Assembly: GCF_003576475.1 (NCBI RefSeq)
Contig: NZ_QWGR01000005.1
Coordinates: forward strand, 1 to 64,000
Length of the DNA: 64,000 bases
Direction: 5' to 3'
DNA from: Maribellus luteus
Lineage (GTDB): Bacteria; Bacteroidota; Bacteroidia; Bacteroidales; Prolixibacteraceae
Shown: one piece after another, positions 1 to 8,632 of the stretch
Position numbering within the stretch: position 1 is the stretch's first letter
Layout of the letters: each line of letters starts with the position of its first letter
Program-made: the position numbers and the translations under genes
Notes under the pieces: model-generated
The model's database searches: none
Seen by the model: only the letters and a program-made list of their open reading frames with translations
What the model was told of the DNA's origin: nothing

Positions 1-86
1 GCCGAGCGGCTGATAAACGTTCTTCTGTTTACCATACTTTTCTTTTATTGGTTTATAATGTTGTTTTTTAGTTGGTTTATAAAATC
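1..86. other. Window edge, no gene seen
   Basis: This AT-rich stretch lies downstream of the DUF1080 gene, whose TAG stop is at 87-89 on the minus strand. I see no start codon with a convincing reading frame and no clear terminator stem. A gene truncated by the window edge cannot be excluded. Confidence 0.4.
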
Positions 87-1349
87 CTACAAACGCGTTA
101 CTTTAAGGTTTTTCCATAATACCCTAATACCGCCTCCATCATGAATTTGAAGAGCAATGCGCCCCTGACCTTTACCGATTTTCTCATCGTTAAGCTGAAC
201 CATCTCGTGGCCATTTAACCAGGTTTGTACATCGTTACCAACAACTTTTATTCTGAGTGTATTCCAATCACCTACAATCAGGTGGTCTTCTTTTTCTTCC
301 GGAATCTGAATCAGCCAACCACGGCCATACGATTCGTAAATGCCGCCGGTTCCATGTCCGTGAGGAGCTACTTCTACCTGCCAGCCATTTACTTTTGCAA
401 CCGGCTCAATAAACGAGCGAATAAAAACTCCGGAGTTACCATTGGCTTCCTGTTTGAATTCAACGGATAAATCAAAATCATCGAAATAGCTGGTAGTTGC
501 CAGGTAACCGTATCCTTTTTCAGGGCCGTTTTCGCAAACCAGCAGGCCGTCTTCAACAAACCATTTTTCGTTACCGTATGCTTCCCAGCCTTCAAGGTCT
601 GTTCCATTAAATAAGTCAACGGTTTCTGTTTTTTTAGGTAGTTCCTTGATTTTTATGTTACGGAACCACGAAGGGTAACCATGGTCCTGCAAACAAAGAA
701 CACCTTTGCGTGCCAAACCGTATTCGGGCATATTTTCCCACTTCCCGCTGTTACGACGTTCAAACCAGTCATCGCTCCATGCTTCAAATTCAATGGTTTT
801 CTCGCCGTTCATCCAGTACTCAACGTGTCCGTTATCGAATACAATTTTTGAGGTATTCCACTCACCGGCAGGATTAATGTGAAGTTTTGATTTTTCGGGC
901 AGATACATTGCATAATCAGCGCCACATTTTTGCCATTCTTCCAACGGCTGTTCAAAACCTTCGTTGTCGATCAGCTGGTACTCAGGACCGGTAACATAAG
1001 GTACTTTGAACTTCGGATTTTCCACTACGTGGTAAAGCATACCGCTGTTTCCTCCGGGAGAAATTTTCCAATCCCAGGTTAAAACAAAGTTTTCGTACTG
1101 CTTGTCGGTAACAATGTAGCCACTTTCGTCGCTCCCATGTCCTTCGGCTTTAATCTGGCCTTCTTCCACTACCCAGGGGCCTGTCAGGCCTTCCCCGTTG
1201 TAATCACGCCAGCCACTAAGTGTTTCTCCATCAAACAGCAGCTCCCAGCCTTCAGCCTGTTCCTGCTCTGTTAATTGGTTGTGCGGTGCCTGGCATCCAA
1301 ATAAGCCCAGTACCGCAGCGCATGCAAATAATCTACTTTTTAGAGTCAT
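87..1349 (-). CDS. Lipoprotein with two DUF1080 (3-keto-disaccharide hydrolase) domains
   Basis: The 420-residue product starts with a lipoprotein signal (lipobox Cys19), so it probably sits on the outer membrane or faces the periplasm. Two DUF1080 domains follow, at about residues 33-235 and 244-420, each opening with the family-typical LF(D/N)G..L.GW motif. DUF1080 is a concanavalin-like jelly roll linked to hydrolysis or lyase action on 3-keto-glycosides in Bacteroidota. Most family members carry one such domain, so this is a fused or duplicated form. The gene is last in the sigma/FecR-controlled SusC/SusD operon and is separated from susD by 48 bp containing a stem-loop. A Gfo/Idh oxidoreductase at 32782 and a sugar isomerase at 59863 could complete a 3-keto-glycoside pathway. 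The fold is clear; the substrate is unknown. Confidence 0.88.
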   Translation of the reverse strand: MTLKSRLFACAAVLGLFGCQAPHNQLTEQEQAEGWELLFDGETLSGWRDYNGEGLTGPWVVEEGQIKAEGHGSDESGYIVTDKQYENFVLTWDWKISPGGNSGMLYHVVENPKFKVPYVTGPEYQLIDNEGFEQPLEEWQKCGADYAMYLPEKSKLHINPAGEWNTSKIVFDNGHVEYWMNGEKTIEFEAWSDDWFERRNSGKWENMPEYGLARKGVLCLQDHGYPSWFRNIKIKELPKKTETVDLFNGTDLEGWEAYGNEKWFVEDGLLVCENGPEKGYGYLATTSYFDDFDLSVEFKQEANGNSGVFIRSFIEPVAKVNGWQVEVAPHGHGTGGIYESYGRGWLIQIPEEKEDHLIVGDWNTLRIKVVGNDVQTWLNGHEMVQLNDEKIGKGQGRIALQIHDGGGIRVLWKNLKVTRL

Positions 1350-1367
1350 GTATTAAAGTATTAAAAG

Positions 1368-1391
1368 GCTACTGGCCTTTCGACCAGTAGC
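1368..1391 (-). terminator. Stem-loop after susD, likely terminator or attenuator
   Basis: Arms GCTACTGG and CCAGTAGC pair perfectly around an 8-nt loop. On the minus strand the stem is followed by CTTTTAATACTTTAAT. It lies between the susD stop and the DUF1080 start, so it probably reduces transcription of the downstream gene relative to susCD. Confidence 0.7.
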
Positions 1392-1397
1392 ACATGT

Positions 1398-3014
1398 TTA
1401 GTTATATCCAGGGTTCTGAGTAATTGAACCTCCTGTTCTGTCAATTTCAGTTTGAGGAATTGGATACGGCCAGGTCAGATCATCTACTTTTGACCCTTTC
1501 CCATTGGCATAGGGCAATTTCGAAAATGCGTTCATGGTGCTTACAAAATCGTCCCAACGAATCAGGTCATAATAGCGTAAGCCTTCCATTCCCAACTCAA
1601 CCCGTCTTTCATGCTTAATGGCTGCCGACAGGTCATCGGTTGCTTTCACCGCATAGTTTGCTTCAAACTCTGCTTCCGTTACTTCCGGAATAACAATCTG
1701 GCGTTTGTGCGCCCAACTATCCACCCTCGAAGTAGTTACAAAAGCCCTCTTCCGAACCATGTTGATATAGTCGGCCACTTCCTGTTTGTCACCTCCTGTT
1801 TCAAGTAAGGACTCAGCATACATCAGCAACACATCGGAATAACGAATCAGGTAGAAAGTCCAGTCAACCTGCCAGAAACCGCCGTCCGGTCTGCGTTGGT
1901 GCGGCACATAGGCTTTTCGGCTGTGATAACCGGTATTGTTATCGTATCCGGTGTAGTTATGCACTTCAATTGTTCCATCATTTTTCATGAATTCATCCTG
2001 GTCCTGAATAACTGTATGAATCAAACGGGCATCCCCTACTTCGTATTCATCCACCAAATCAGGCGTTGGGCAGTCGCCTCCCCAGCCTCCAAGGTTATTA
2101 CGACCTGTGTTCATTTGAGGAATCACACTTGAGCCGGTGTAGCCCGGACGATATTCCCGCAAAATGGTAAACACGCTTTCTTTCGAGAAGAACCCGTTGC
2201 CATAGCTGTTGAACAGTTCCTGGTAGTCGGACTGCAATTCAAAAGTACCGGTTTCAATCACTTTCCACGAAGCATCTTTGGCGTCGGCATAATCACCAAA
2301 AAACAGGTGAACGCGCGCTTTAAATGCATTGGCAATGTCCCTGGTTATGCGTCCAAATTCTGCTTCGGGCAGCGATGCCGAAGTAGGCATATTAGGCTCA
2401 TCAATACAGGCTTTCACATCGTTCAGAATCTGCGTTTTAATCTCTTCGACTGAGGCCTTTGTAAGTGTTGATTTTTCTTCAGGAGAAAGCGTTTTGGTAA
2501 TCAACGGCACACCTCCAAAAACAGTCACCAAATCGTAGTAATAAAAACCACGCAAAAACTTTATTTCAGCAATGTAACGGGCTTTTTCAGCGTCGCTTAC
2601 ATAGGTTCCTCCCTTGTGAATCAGCGGAGTTTCCATGGTGATGTTTTCCAAGGCCGTGTTACATGTCCCTATCGCATTGAATCGATGTGCCCACAAACTA
2701 TTTAACATCGCATTGGTTGGCAATGGTTTGCCAATTCCAACCTCTGTTTTACGAATACCATCGCCTGCATCCGATCCTCCTTTGTTCGAATCGTCGGTAA
2801 TAATATTGCCCACATCGTACCACATCACCTGGTAGTCCCAATGGTTTAACATGGGTGTGTAGCAACCGATCACTGATTTGATTCCGGCATCTTCGGTTTT
2901 GTAAAAAACATCTTCAGAAAACGAACCTTTGGGGGGATTGTCCAAAAAAGATTCGGAGCATCCTGTTACAATAAGAAGGATTATTATAATTGATAAATTG
3001 AATTTACTTTTCAT
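1398..3014 (-). CDS. SusD/RagB-family outer-membrane glycan-binding lipoprotein
   Basis: The 538-residue product has a lipoprotein signal (lipobox Cys19, VTGCSES) followed by the SusD helical TPR scaffold. Typical features are the N-terminal FL..PP.G.....F....DA segment, the central FLRGFYYYDLV region and the C-terminal ERR.EL..EG.R..DL.RW signature. SusD proteins sit on the SusC barrel at the cell surface and deliver oligosaccharides to it. The gene starts 20 bp after its susC partner. Belonging to the sigma/FecR operon, it is expected to be induced together with that transporter. The sequence does not show which glycan it binds. Length is normal for the family. Confidence 0.95.
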   Translation of the reverse strand: MKSKFNLSIIIILLIVTGCSESFLDNPPKGSFSEDVFYKTEDAGIKSVIGCYTPMLNHWDYQVMWYDVGNIITDDSNKGGSDAGDGIRKTEVGIGKPLPTNAMLNSLWAHRFNAIGTCNTALENITMETPLIHKGGTYVSDAEKARYIAEIKFLRGFYYYDLVTVFGGVPLITKTLSPEEKSTLTKASVEEIKTQILNDVKACIDEPNMPTSASLPEAEFGRITRDIANAFKARVHLFFGDYADAKDASWKVIETGTFELQSDYQELFNSYGNGFFSKESVFTILREYRPGYTGSSVIPQMNTGRNNLGGWGGDCPTPDLVDEYEVGDARLIHTVIQDQDEFMKNDGTIEVHNYTGYDNNTGYHSRKAYVPHQRRPDGGFWQVDWTFYLIRYSDVLLMYAESLLETGGDKQEVADYINMVRKRAFVTTSRVDSWAHKRQIVIPEVTEAEFEANYAVKATDDLSAAIKHERRVELGMEGLRYYDLIRWDDFVSTMNAFSKLPYANGKGSKVDDLTWPYPIPQTEIDRTGGSITQNPGYN

Positions 3015-3034
3015 AATTAATACGTTTTCATTAG

Positions 3035-6000
3035 TTAGAATGTAGCATTAATACCCATCATGAATATTCTCGCCTGCGGGTAAAATCCCTGGTCGATTCC
3101 CATAAATTTCGGATCGGAAGAACCAATTTCCGGGTCTAAGCCGGAATAGTCGGTGATGGTAAACAAGTTCTGACCACCCACCCACACACGTATATTGTGG
3201 TTGTTCAGCGCTTTAAGAACAGTTTTAGGAATCGTATAACCTATTTGAACGTTTTTTAAGCGTATGTAAGAGCCATCCTCCACATACCAATCCGACATCT
3301 GAAGATTTTGTCGTGAATTGGCGCTGATTGCAAATTGAGTGTTCGAAGTTCCCGGGCCGTTCCATGCAATATCAAGCATATCATCCGGGGCGTTGTACCA
3401 ACCGGCTCCCGAGCGAATATCGTACTTCAGGATATTCAGAATGTCATTTCCAACTGATCCCTGGAAGAACAAGGATACGTCAAAACCTTTATAATCGGCA
3501 GCAAGAGTAAAGCCGTAGGTAAAATCGGGGAATGGGTTTCCAACCATCACACGGTCGGCATCATTCAATACGCCATCTGGTCCTTTAACAATATTTCCAT
3601 CCGCATCCACGCCGTTCAAATCCTGGAATTTCAGGTCACCAGGTTGAGCAGTAGGTTGAATCAACTCTCCTTCGTTATTGGCATAGGCATCAATTTCGGC
3701 TTGTGTCTGGAAAATTCCATCCGTTTTCCATCCGTAGAAATAACCAATTGGCATACCTACTTCTGTCCGGGTATGTGTCATGTTTCCGAGGTGAGTGGAT
3801 CCATTAATTGGTTCGCCACCACCCAAACTAACCACCTTGTTTTTAAAGGTGAACAAGTTGGCATCAATCGAGAAGTTGAAATCGCGAATTGATTCCTTGA
3901 ATCCAAGCTCCAGTTCAAGCCCTTTGTTTTCAATACTTCCGGCATTGGTCCACGGAGTATTCGGATAGCCGAACGAACTCGGAAGTGGTACCTGAACCAA
4001 CATGTCGTCGGTTGTTTTTACAAAGTAATCTGCCGTTACGGTAAATCTACTATCAAAGAAGGCCAGGTCTACTCCGAGGTCAATCTGACGGGTAGTTTCC
4101 CACTTGATGTTTGGATTACCAACGCTGTTACGGCCTCCACTCAAATAAGGCATGCGCGGATTTCCAAAGGTGTAATAACCACTGTTTCCGTAGGTCGACA
4201 AGTAGGCGCCACTGCCAATATTGTGGTTACCAATTTCACCGGCACCAAAACGCAGCTTACCCATATCCAGGAACTCGTATTTATCCATGAATCCTTCTTC
4301 GCTGAAAACCCAGCCCAAAGAGAAGGAAGGAAATACCCCCCATCGGTTACCTTCGGCAAAATTTGAAGAGCCATCACGGCGAATGTTGAAGGTAAACAGG
4401 TAACGGTCGCGATACGTATAGAACAAGCGTCCGAAATAAGAATTCATCGAACTTGTTACATCGTAGCCATCTGCTGCCGGATTTTTCGACGCCGCATTGA
4501 TGATACGCTGGTCTTCATCGTTATTGATTGTTCCCTGTTTTGAAGCTCCGGTTTCTTCGTACTTATTTTCTTCGGCCGAAGTACCAACCATGGCCAATAC
4601 CCGGTGAGCTTCAAACGTTTTATCGAAAGTCAGGGTGTTGTCCCACACCCAATAGTTCGTACTGTAATACCTGCGTCCAACCGTGGCATCAGTTGCATTT
4701 TGGTCTCCATCAAGATAGTATTTTGGCGTGAAACCTTTGGATAAGCCACGGTGCACGTCCAAACCAAAATTGGAACGGAACTTCAGCCATGGAGTCAGGT
4801 TTAAGTCACCTGTCAAACCACTTTTAACACTGATTCCTTCCCAAACATTCAGGCCCATCAACTCAACCTGAGCCACCGGGTTGGGCTTGTTCGAATAAAG
4901 CACGCCGGCATATTGTGAAAACTCGTTACTGGGTTCGTAACCAGTCATTAATTTTGATTGCAGAAAAGAGGGCACATCCACCAGGTTGTTCCGGTAAACC
5001 GGGGTAATCGGGTCAGCGGTCATGGCTGAAAAGATGGTTCCGTTGTAAGGGTTGCTTTCGCTAACGTTACGCCGGTTTTCATAAATAATACCCACATTGG
5101 CCGACATTTTAAACCACTTGGCCAAGTCTGCATTCAGAGTATTCCGCCAAGAGATTCGTTCATAATCAGAAGCCTTAACAATACCATCCTGCGACATGTA
5201 CCCCAAACTGGAATGATACCGCAGCTTTTCCAAACCACCCGACAAGGCGATGTTGTAACTTTGCATGGGTGCATTTTTGTGCATAATCTCTTTCCACCAG
5301 TCGGTTCCTTCCCTGCTTCCTGTATTCTTTTCAAGAAACTGAAGAATCTGTTCGCGCTTTTCCGGTGTAGAAAAGTCATCCAGCAAAGCTTGTCCGGTAG
5401 CAGTATAGGCACGGTTTTTAAATTCCATAAACTCCTCGGCATTCAGCATGTGATACCGTTTTTCCGGGTTCTGGAAACCGATGAACATATCAAAGGAAAC
5501 ACTGGATTTATAGTCTTTGCCCGAACTTCCTTTTTTGGTGGTTACCATGATTACACCGTTTGCAGCCCTGGCTCCGTAAATAGAAGTTGCCGAAGCATCC
5601 TTCAAAATTTCTATCGACTGAATATCGTTGGGGTTCAACCATCCGATGTTGGATTGAGGCAAGCCGTCCACCACAAAAAGCGGATCGTTGTTGTTAACGG
5701 TTCCAACCCCGCGAATGCGAACAGCTCCCATAGAACCGGGGCTACCGCTGGTAGAAGTTACCATCACCCCGGCCGAACGTCCCTGAAGCGCATCGGCTGC
5801 TGTACGTACAGCTACATTTTTCAGGTCGTCACCATCCACCTGGCTCACACTGCCGGTCAGGTCACTTTTTTTCATGGTACCGTAACCAACGGCCACCACT
5901 TCCTCAATACCAATGGCGTCTTCAACCAAACGGACATTGATACTGCTTTGTCCTGCCACAGCTACTTCCTGTGTTTTCATTCCTACAAACGAGAAAAGAA

Positions 6001-6541
6001 GAACAGCATCATCGGACACATCCATTAACTGAAAATTACCATCTCTGTCGGTAACAGCCCCCTGCGCAGTTCCTTTTACAACCACGGTAGCTCCGGGAAG
6101 CGGGGCGCCTGTGCTATCGCTCACTTTTCCGCTAACACCTTTTTGCTGCTCCGCTTTTGAATTGGAATTCCGTTCATTGGGGGAATCAACTTTCTTGATT
6201 ACGATGTAACGATCCACTACTTCATAGCCCAGGCCCAAATCCGTCAGCACATCGTTTAGCACTTGCTTGATTTCCTTGTCTTTTACATGTACATGTTCTA
6301 CCATGTAATTGTCCAGGTCCAAATTGAAGTAGAAATAATAATCGGACTGCTTTTCGATCTCATTCAAAACATCCATCAAGCGGGTTTTTGTCAAATCGAG
6401 CGTTAGTTTTGACGACTGCGAAAATGATTTCGCCTGAGCCCCAAAAACAAACGCAAAGAACAGAAAAATAGCCAATCGCATAATCAAAAATAATTTACTC
6501 CATAGCCCGCCAAGGCCATGAATTGTTCGTTTTTTTTTCAT
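3035..6541 (-). CDS. SusC/RagA-family TonB-dependent transporter with STN signalling domain
   Basis: The 1168-residue product has an N-terminal signal, then a secretin/TonB short N-terminal (STN) domain at roughly residues 50-120. A carboxypeptidase-D-like regulatory domain follows (about 135-215), then a TonB-box-like stretch, a plug domain containing VRIRG.....NN.PLFVVDGLP, and a beta-barrel ending in an aromatic residue. STN domains occur on transporters that signal through FecR anti-sigma factors, which matches the FecR and ECF sigma genes immediately upstream. It imports an oligosaccharide captured by the adjacent SusD. Of the four SusC proteins here, it is the only one with an STN domain. 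Length is normal. Confidence 0.96.
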   Translation of the reverse strand: MKKKRTIHGLGGLWSKLFLIMRLAIFLFFAFVFGAQAKSFSQSSKLTLDLTKTRLMDVLNEIEKQSDYYFYFNLDLDNYMVEHVHVKDKEIKQVLNDVLTDLGLGYEVVDRYIVIKKVDSPNERNSNSKAEQQKGVSGKVSDSTGAPLPGATVVVKGTAQGAVTDRDGNFQLMDVSDDAVLLFSFVGMKTQEVAVAGQSSINVRLVEDAIGIEEVVAVGYGTMKKSDLTGSVSQVDGDDLKNVAVRTAADALQGRSAGVMVTSTSGSPGSMGAVRIRGVGTVNNNDPLFVVDGLPQSNIGWLNPNDIQSIEILKDASATSIYGARAANGVIMVTTKKGSSGKDYKSSVSFDMFIGFQNPEKRYHMLNAEEFMEFKNRAYTATGQALLDDFSTPEKREQILQFLEKNTGSREGTDWWKEIMHKNAPMQSYNIALSGGLEKLRYHSSLGYMSQDGIVKASDYERISWRNTLNADLAKWFKMSANVGIIYENRRNVSESNPYNGTIFSAMTADPITPVYRNNLVDVPSFLQSKLMTGYEPSNEFSQYAGVLYSNKPNPVAQVELMGLNVWEGISVKSGLTGDLNLTPWLKFRSNFGLDVHRGLSKGFTPKYYLDGDQNATDATVGRRYYSTNYWVWDNTLTFDKTFEAHRVLAMVGTSAEENKYEETGASKQGTINNDEDQRIINAASKNPAADGYDVTSSMNSYFGRLFYTYRDRYLFTFNIRRDGSSNFAEGNRWGVFPSFSLGWVFSEEGFMDKYEFLDMGKLRFGAGEIGNHNIGSGAYLSTYGNSGYYTFGNPRMPYLSGGRNSVGNPNIKWETTRQIDLGVDLAFFDSRFTVTADYFVKTTDDMLVQVPLPSSFGYPNTPWTNAGSIENKGLELELGFKESIRDFNFSIDANLFTFKNKVVSLGGGEPINGSTHLGNMTHTRTEVGMPIGYFYGWKTDGIFQTQAEIDAYANNEGELIQPTAQPGDLKFQDLNGVDADGNIVKGPDGVLNDADRVMVGNPFPDFTYGFTLAADYKGFDVSLFFQGSVGNDILNILKYDIRSGAGWYNAPDDMLDIAWNGPGTSNTQFAISANSRQNLQMSDWYVEDGSYIRLKNVQIGYTIPKTVLKALNNHNIRVWVGGQNLFTITDYSGLDPEIGSSDPKFMGIDQGFYPQARIFMMGINATF

Positions 6542-6605
6542 AGTTTTGAAACGGATTTAAATTAATTAATTAGCCGCGTCAACGGCTTTTGAATTGGTTT
6601 TAAAA

Positions 6606-6633
6606 GATGGGAGTACTGGTGGGTACTCCCATC
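6606..6633. terminator. Strong bidirectional-looking terminator between fecR and susC
   Basis: Perfect 11-bp arms (GATGGGAGTAC and GTACTCCCATC) flank a 6-nt loop. A T-run follows on the plus strand and TTTTAAAA on the minus strand. It lies between the fecR stop and the susC start. It should separate constitutive low-level sigma/fecR transcription from the sigma-dependent susCD transcript. Confidence 0.85.
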
Positions 6634-6680
6634 CTTTTTTAAAGTTTACTTCATTTAGGTTTTGTCATATAAAATCAGTT

Positions 6681-7691
6681 TTAGTTGTTTTTCTTTACGA
6701 TGTAGATTATATTCTTCTGATTGATTCTATTTTCAGTGACGAAGTCAATTTGGTCATTCATAATACTCAACGATTTCAGCACCTGACTCACGGGCTTGTT
6801 TTTCAAAAAAGTTCCTGAGAATTCAAGTTTTTTTAGTGACTCATCCTTGAACTGAATTTCGACGTTGTACCATCGCTCCATCTTTCTGGCGATCTCTTCC
6901 AGTGATTCCTGGCGAAAAACAATTTTCTCATCTTTCCACGAAGTATAGAATTCCGTATCCACCTCTGTCAGTTTATCAATCTTTCCGTTGCGAATACTTG
7001 CACGTTGCCCCGGAACCAATATTTGGGACTGCTTTTCCTGATTGGCATGTAACAGCACCTTTCCTTCAACCAGGGTTACACTCGAATAGCTGTCGGTAGC
7101 GTAGGCATCCACATTAAACGAAGTTCCCAAAACCTCAACAGCAAAAGAAGGGGCATTTACAACGAAAGGCTTTTTAGGATTATGAGCTACTTCCATAAAG
7201 GCTTCCCCATCAATAAAAACCTCTCTTTTTTTCTGATCGAATGAAGTCGGATACTTAAAAACAGAACCTGAATTCAGCCACACCACCGACCCGTCGGGAA
7301 GTTGGATCTGGCTCATTTGCCCCAGCGGAACAGTCACCTCCGAATAACTTGTCTCCTGTTTTTTCCCGGGAAGAATTGCATGCAACAAAGCTCCGGTAAT
7401 CAGCGCCAGCAAAATCACCGCAGCTTTCATCCAAACCTGGCGATTGAAACGTTGCAGAAGGGAATCTTTGCGACTTAAGCGATAATTCAAGCGAAATTTG
7501 GCCTCTTTTTTATCAAAACGATCCCAACTAAAAACCTGCATTAAATGCTCGTTGGTCTGCCTCGCCCATTGATAGTCTTTCTCCTCCTGTGTCTCTGGTT
7601 GTTCATTTGTCTGTTTTTGAGACCCATCCCCCTGGAAAACTCTTTCAACTAAACGGTCCCAATATGTATCGTTGTTATTCACCTTGTTCAT
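6681..7691 (-). CDS. FecR-family anti-sigma factor
   Basis: The product is about 336 residues from this start. Its cytoplasmic N-terminal region should bind the sigma factor. A single membrane helix follows near residues 90-108 (VILLALITGALLHAIL). Then comes the periplasmic FecR domain (VPLGQMSQIQLPDGSVVWLNSGS...GEAFMEV) and a C-terminal DUF4974 module that contacts the STN domain of SusC. This is the standard inner-membrane relay for glycan-induced expression. The gene lies between the sigma gene and susC. Longer starts at 7700 and 7718 are possible; 7691 gives the typical N-terminus and no Shine-Dalgarno sequence decides the matter. Confidence 0.93.
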   Translation of the reverse strand: MNKVNNNDTYWDRLVERVFQGDGSQKQTNEQPETQEEKDYQWARQTNEHLMQVFSWDRFDKKEAKFRLNYRLSRKDSLLQRFNRQVWMKAAVILLALITGALLHAILPGKKQETSYSEVTVPLGQMSQIQLPDGSVVWLNSGSVFKYPTSFDQKKREVFIDGEAFMEVAHNPKKPFVVNAPSFAVEVLGTSFNVDAYATDSYSSVTLVEGKVLLHANQEKQSQILVPGQRASIRNGKIDKLTEVDTEFYTSWKDEKIVFRQESLEEIARKMERWYNVEIQFKDESLKKLEFSGTFLKNKPVSQVLKSLSIMNDQIDFVTENRINQKNIIYIVKKNN

Positions 7692-7847
7692 TTTTACCAT
7701 TGACGCCAAAGAATGCATTTAGGGTGACGACAAATTGTATCTTTTTTTCACTTTCCATAAAAAAAGATACAAGGCTTCTCAATCCTTCTCTTTGAAATGA
7801 AAAAGCCACGACCACAAAAACATCACAATCAGAGATTTGAAGTTTTT

Positions 7848-8417
7848 CTATTCAAAACATTGGACTTCCCGCGAAAGGAGAAAGAAAATGAACTGATCGG
7901 GCACATTCAGTTCCTCTTTTAAAAACCGGTACGAGCGGGATATTTGGGTTTTAACGGTATTCACCGAGATTCCCAGCTCTTCAGCCACCTGTGGGTACGA
8001 CTTTCCTTCGTAAACCGTCATTCTCAGAATTTGTCTGCGTTTTTCGGGGAGTTTATTGATCGCCACATACAGGCGATTCAGTACTGACATCTCTTCCAAC
8101 GGATTGTTTGACTCTTCATTACCTAACGACAAGCCTTCCAATTCGGCAAACTGTACCTTGTTCTTGCGCTGGTAGCTGATTGCTGCGTTCTTCACAACCG
8201 TAAGTAAATAATTATAAAGAGACGACTTGATGACTATTGACTGACGTTTTTCCCACATCTCTACAAAGCACTCAATGACAATATCTTCTACAACATGGTT
8301 GTTTTTTATATACGATGAAATAAATCCACATAGAGGTTGATAGTATAAATCAAACATTCTCTCAAATGTTGCTTTATCTCCTTCCTTTATTTTATTCCAA
8401 TCGATTAAACCTGCCAT
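7848..8417 (-). CDS. ECF-type RNA polymerase sigma-70 factor
   Basis: The product is a sigma-70 family ECF factor of about 189 residues. Region 2 (F..LYD.YY....C.F...YI...) lies in the first 100 residues. Region 4 lies near 130-175 and includes PEKRRQILRMTVYEGKSY and the helix-turn-helix VAEELGISVNTVKTQI. I chose the ATG at 8417 because the upstream in-frame start would be TTG. It is paired with fecR and the STN-containing susC, so it should direct RNA polymerase to susCD when the substrate is sensed. It sits upstream of fecR with about 150 bp between them. Confidence 0.94.
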   Translation of the reverse strand: MAGLIDWNKIKEGDKATFERMFDLYYQPLCGFISSYIKNNHVVEDIVIECFVEMWEKRQSIVIKSSLYNYLLTVVKNAAISYQRKNKVQFAELEGLSLGNEESNNPLEEMSVLNRLYVAINKLPEKRRQILRMTVYEGKSYPQVAEELGISVNTVKTQISRSYRFLKEELNVPDQFIFFLLSREVQCFE

Positions 8418-8543
8418 GACCCGCAAAAGAATGAAGCCAATAAAAATAGAAATTAATTAAAACAAAGTTCTCATTTTGGCTTAAAGTACAAAAGTAAAGA
8501 TCAGTAATCAGAAATAACAAGGGTTAAACTAAAAGCAATAAAA

Positions 8544-8577
8544 AAAACAGTCTCCCGAATAAACAGAAGACCGTTTT
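8544..8577 (-). terminator. Rho-independent terminator of the 12628-8633 operon
   Basis: Ten-bp arms (AAAACGGTCT and AGACTGTTTT on the minus strand, one G-U pair) surround a 14-nt loop and are followed by a run of T. It lies about 55 bp past the stop of the Asp-box protein gene and ends the metallophosphoesterase operon before the sigma gene. Confidence 0.88.
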
Positions 8578-8632
8578 GTGCTAAACCCTTTTTTTATCTG
8601 ATTGCATCGATTACCGGAAAAGCCGGCAACCG

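Noticed and set aside
5213-6028. Long plus-strand open frame (271 codons) opposite the first susC
   Set aside because: It runs antisense to a well-supported SusC plug region and its translation has no recognisable features.
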